Positions 63,323 through 64,000 of a DNA stretch of 64,000 nt are shown piece after piece. The DNA is from Flagellimonas okinawensis (lineage in GTDB: Bacteria; Bacteroidota; Bacteroidia; Flavobacteriales; Flavobacteriaceae). The notes under the pieces were generated by a model. It saw only the letters and a list, made by a program, of their open reading frames with translations, ran no database searches and was not told the origin of the DNA. Positions within the stretch are counted from its first letter, which is position 1, and the number at the start of each line of letters is the position of its first letter. The position numbers and the translations under genes were made by a program. The stretch lies in contig NZ_JARFVA010000005.1 in assembly GCF_029194005.1 (NCBI RefSeq), positions 186,001 to 250,000 on the forward strand. Direction: 5' to 3'.

Positions 63323-64000
63323 ATGAGAGATTTATTCGATAGAATCATTGAGAACAAAGGACCTTTGGGTAAATGGGCTTCACAGGCAGAAGGCTATTTT
63401 GTTTTTCCAAAATTGGAAGGCCCCATTTCCAATAGAATGAAGTTTCAAGGAAAAGAGGTGATAACGTGGAGTATCAATGACTATCTGGGTCTCGCCAACC
63501 TACCAGAAATCAAGAAAGTGGATGGAGAGGCTGCATTGGAACATGGAGCTGCCTATCCCATGGGTGCCCGTATGATGAGCGGTCATACCGATTATCACGA
63601 GCAATTGGAGAAAGAATTGGCCGAGTTTGTAAATAAAGAGGCCTCTTACCTTTTAAATTTTGGTTACCAAGGATTTATGTCCGTAATCGACGCTTTGGTT
63701 GCCAAAGATGATATTATTGTTTACGATGTGGATTGCCACGCCTGTATTATAGATGGTGTTCGTCTGCATATGGGCAAGCGCTTTACTTTTAAGCACAACG
63801 ATCCTGAAAGTTTAGAGAAGAATCTAGAGCGTGCCACCAAATTGGCCAACGAAACTGGTGGAGGAATTTTAGTGATTTCCGAAGGTGTTTTTGGTATGCG
63901 TGGTGAGCAGGGGATCCTTAAGGAAATAGTAGAGCTTAAGAAAAAGTTCAAGTTTAGATTGTTGGTAGATGATGCCCACGGTTTCGGAACTCTTGGTAAA
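63323..64000 (+). CDS. Alpha-oxoamine synthase, possible cysteate or serine fatty-acyltransferase (partial, runs off the right edge)
   Basis: The first 226 codons of a fold-type I PLP enzyme of the AOS group (AONS, glycine C-acetyltransferase, serine palmitoyltransferase). Visible features are YLGLANLPEIKKVDGEAA, GARMMSGHTDYHEQLEKELA, NFGYQGFMSV, CHACIIDGVRLHMGK, ISEGVFGMRGEQG and LLVDDAHGFGTLGK with the Asp and His that hold PLP. The PLP lysine lies beyond the window. Its N-terminus is longer than in BioF. Behind a cysteine-synthase-family gene, it fits a CapB/SulA-type cysteate acyltransferase making 3-ketocapnine. Serine palmitoyltransferase is the main alternative. Confidence 0.85.
   Translation, partial: MRDLFDRIIENKGPLGKWASQAEGYFVFPKLEGPISNRMKFQGKEVITWSINDYLGLANLPEIKKVDGEAALEHGAAYPMGARMMSGHTDYHEQLEKELAEFVNKEASYLLNFGYQGFMSVIDALVAKDDIIVYDVDCHACIIDGVRLHMGKRFTFKHNDPESLEKNLERATKLANETGGGILVISEGVFGMRGEQGILKEIVELKKKFKFRLLVDDAHGFGTLGK

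Overview
The window reads as a chromosomal segment of a marine-type member of the Flavobacteriaceae (Bacteroidota), plausibly close to Muricauda/Allomuricauda; the genus is inference. The signs are Bacteroidota promoters (TTTG ... TAnnTTTG) in front of several genes, few Shine-Dalgarno sequences, frequent TTG starts, a complete System II cytochrome c fusion, a bacillithiol deacetylase, menaquinone genes, SusC/TonB-type outer-membrane modules, a CAL67264-type small membrane protein, and a probable capnine (sulfonolipid) gene pair. The DNA is mostly densely packed housekeeping sequence. No prophage, insertion sequence or CRISPR array was seen.

Layout. 1-9.6 kb: maf-kdsC-DUF2520 on the minus strand, the ccsBA fusion, an M14 peptidase, a MATE exporter with a structured leader, a trans-sulfuration enzyme and bshB1. 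9.6-16.8 kb: a TPR histidine kinase, tRNA-His with an odd acceptor stem, an M28 peptidase, a D-amino-acid dehydrogenase-like flavoprotein and a YD-like secreted protein. 16.8-31.3 kb: a dispersed menaquinone cluster (thioesterase, menF, menD, menA, menC, menE) holding a GT2 gene, an S1 RNA-binding protein, a LytTR regulator and histidine kinase pair, an SDR and a CPBP protease; menB is absent. 31.4-37.7 kb: a vWA protein with a SusC-like N-terminus, an M24 peptidase, and two tandem paralogues that keep the carboxypeptidase-regulatory and plug regions of a SusC-type receptor but have TPR-like helices and a C-terminal beta domain where the barrel should be. 37.7-46.8 kb: acyl-CoA carboxylase beta, a Gfo/Idh/MocA enzyme, EttA, a metallo-beta-lactamase-fold lipoprotein, a membrane-anchored coiled-coil protein and fumC. 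47-51.6 kb: an outer-membrane receptor, a small basic secreted protein, arsC and prfB with its programmed frameshift. 51.6-55 kb: a transglutaminase, alpha-E and circularly permuted ATP-grasp operon. 55-64 kb: a zinc protease, threonine aldolase, a GIY-YIG nuclease gene inside a palindromic repeat island, ybaB, an S9 peptidase, and a cysteine/cysteate-synthase-like gene followed by an alpha-oxoamine synthase that runs off the end.

The strongest candidates for something undescribed are two. First, the GIY-YIG gene bracketed by two near-identical 88-bp palindromic cassettes, between ltaE and ybaB (58.6-59.5 kb), which looks like a REP-type repeat family with its own nuclease. Second, the barrel-less SusC-like plug proteins (34.3-37.7 kb), with the vWA chimera nearby. 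All functions are assigned by reading motifs; no database search was run.
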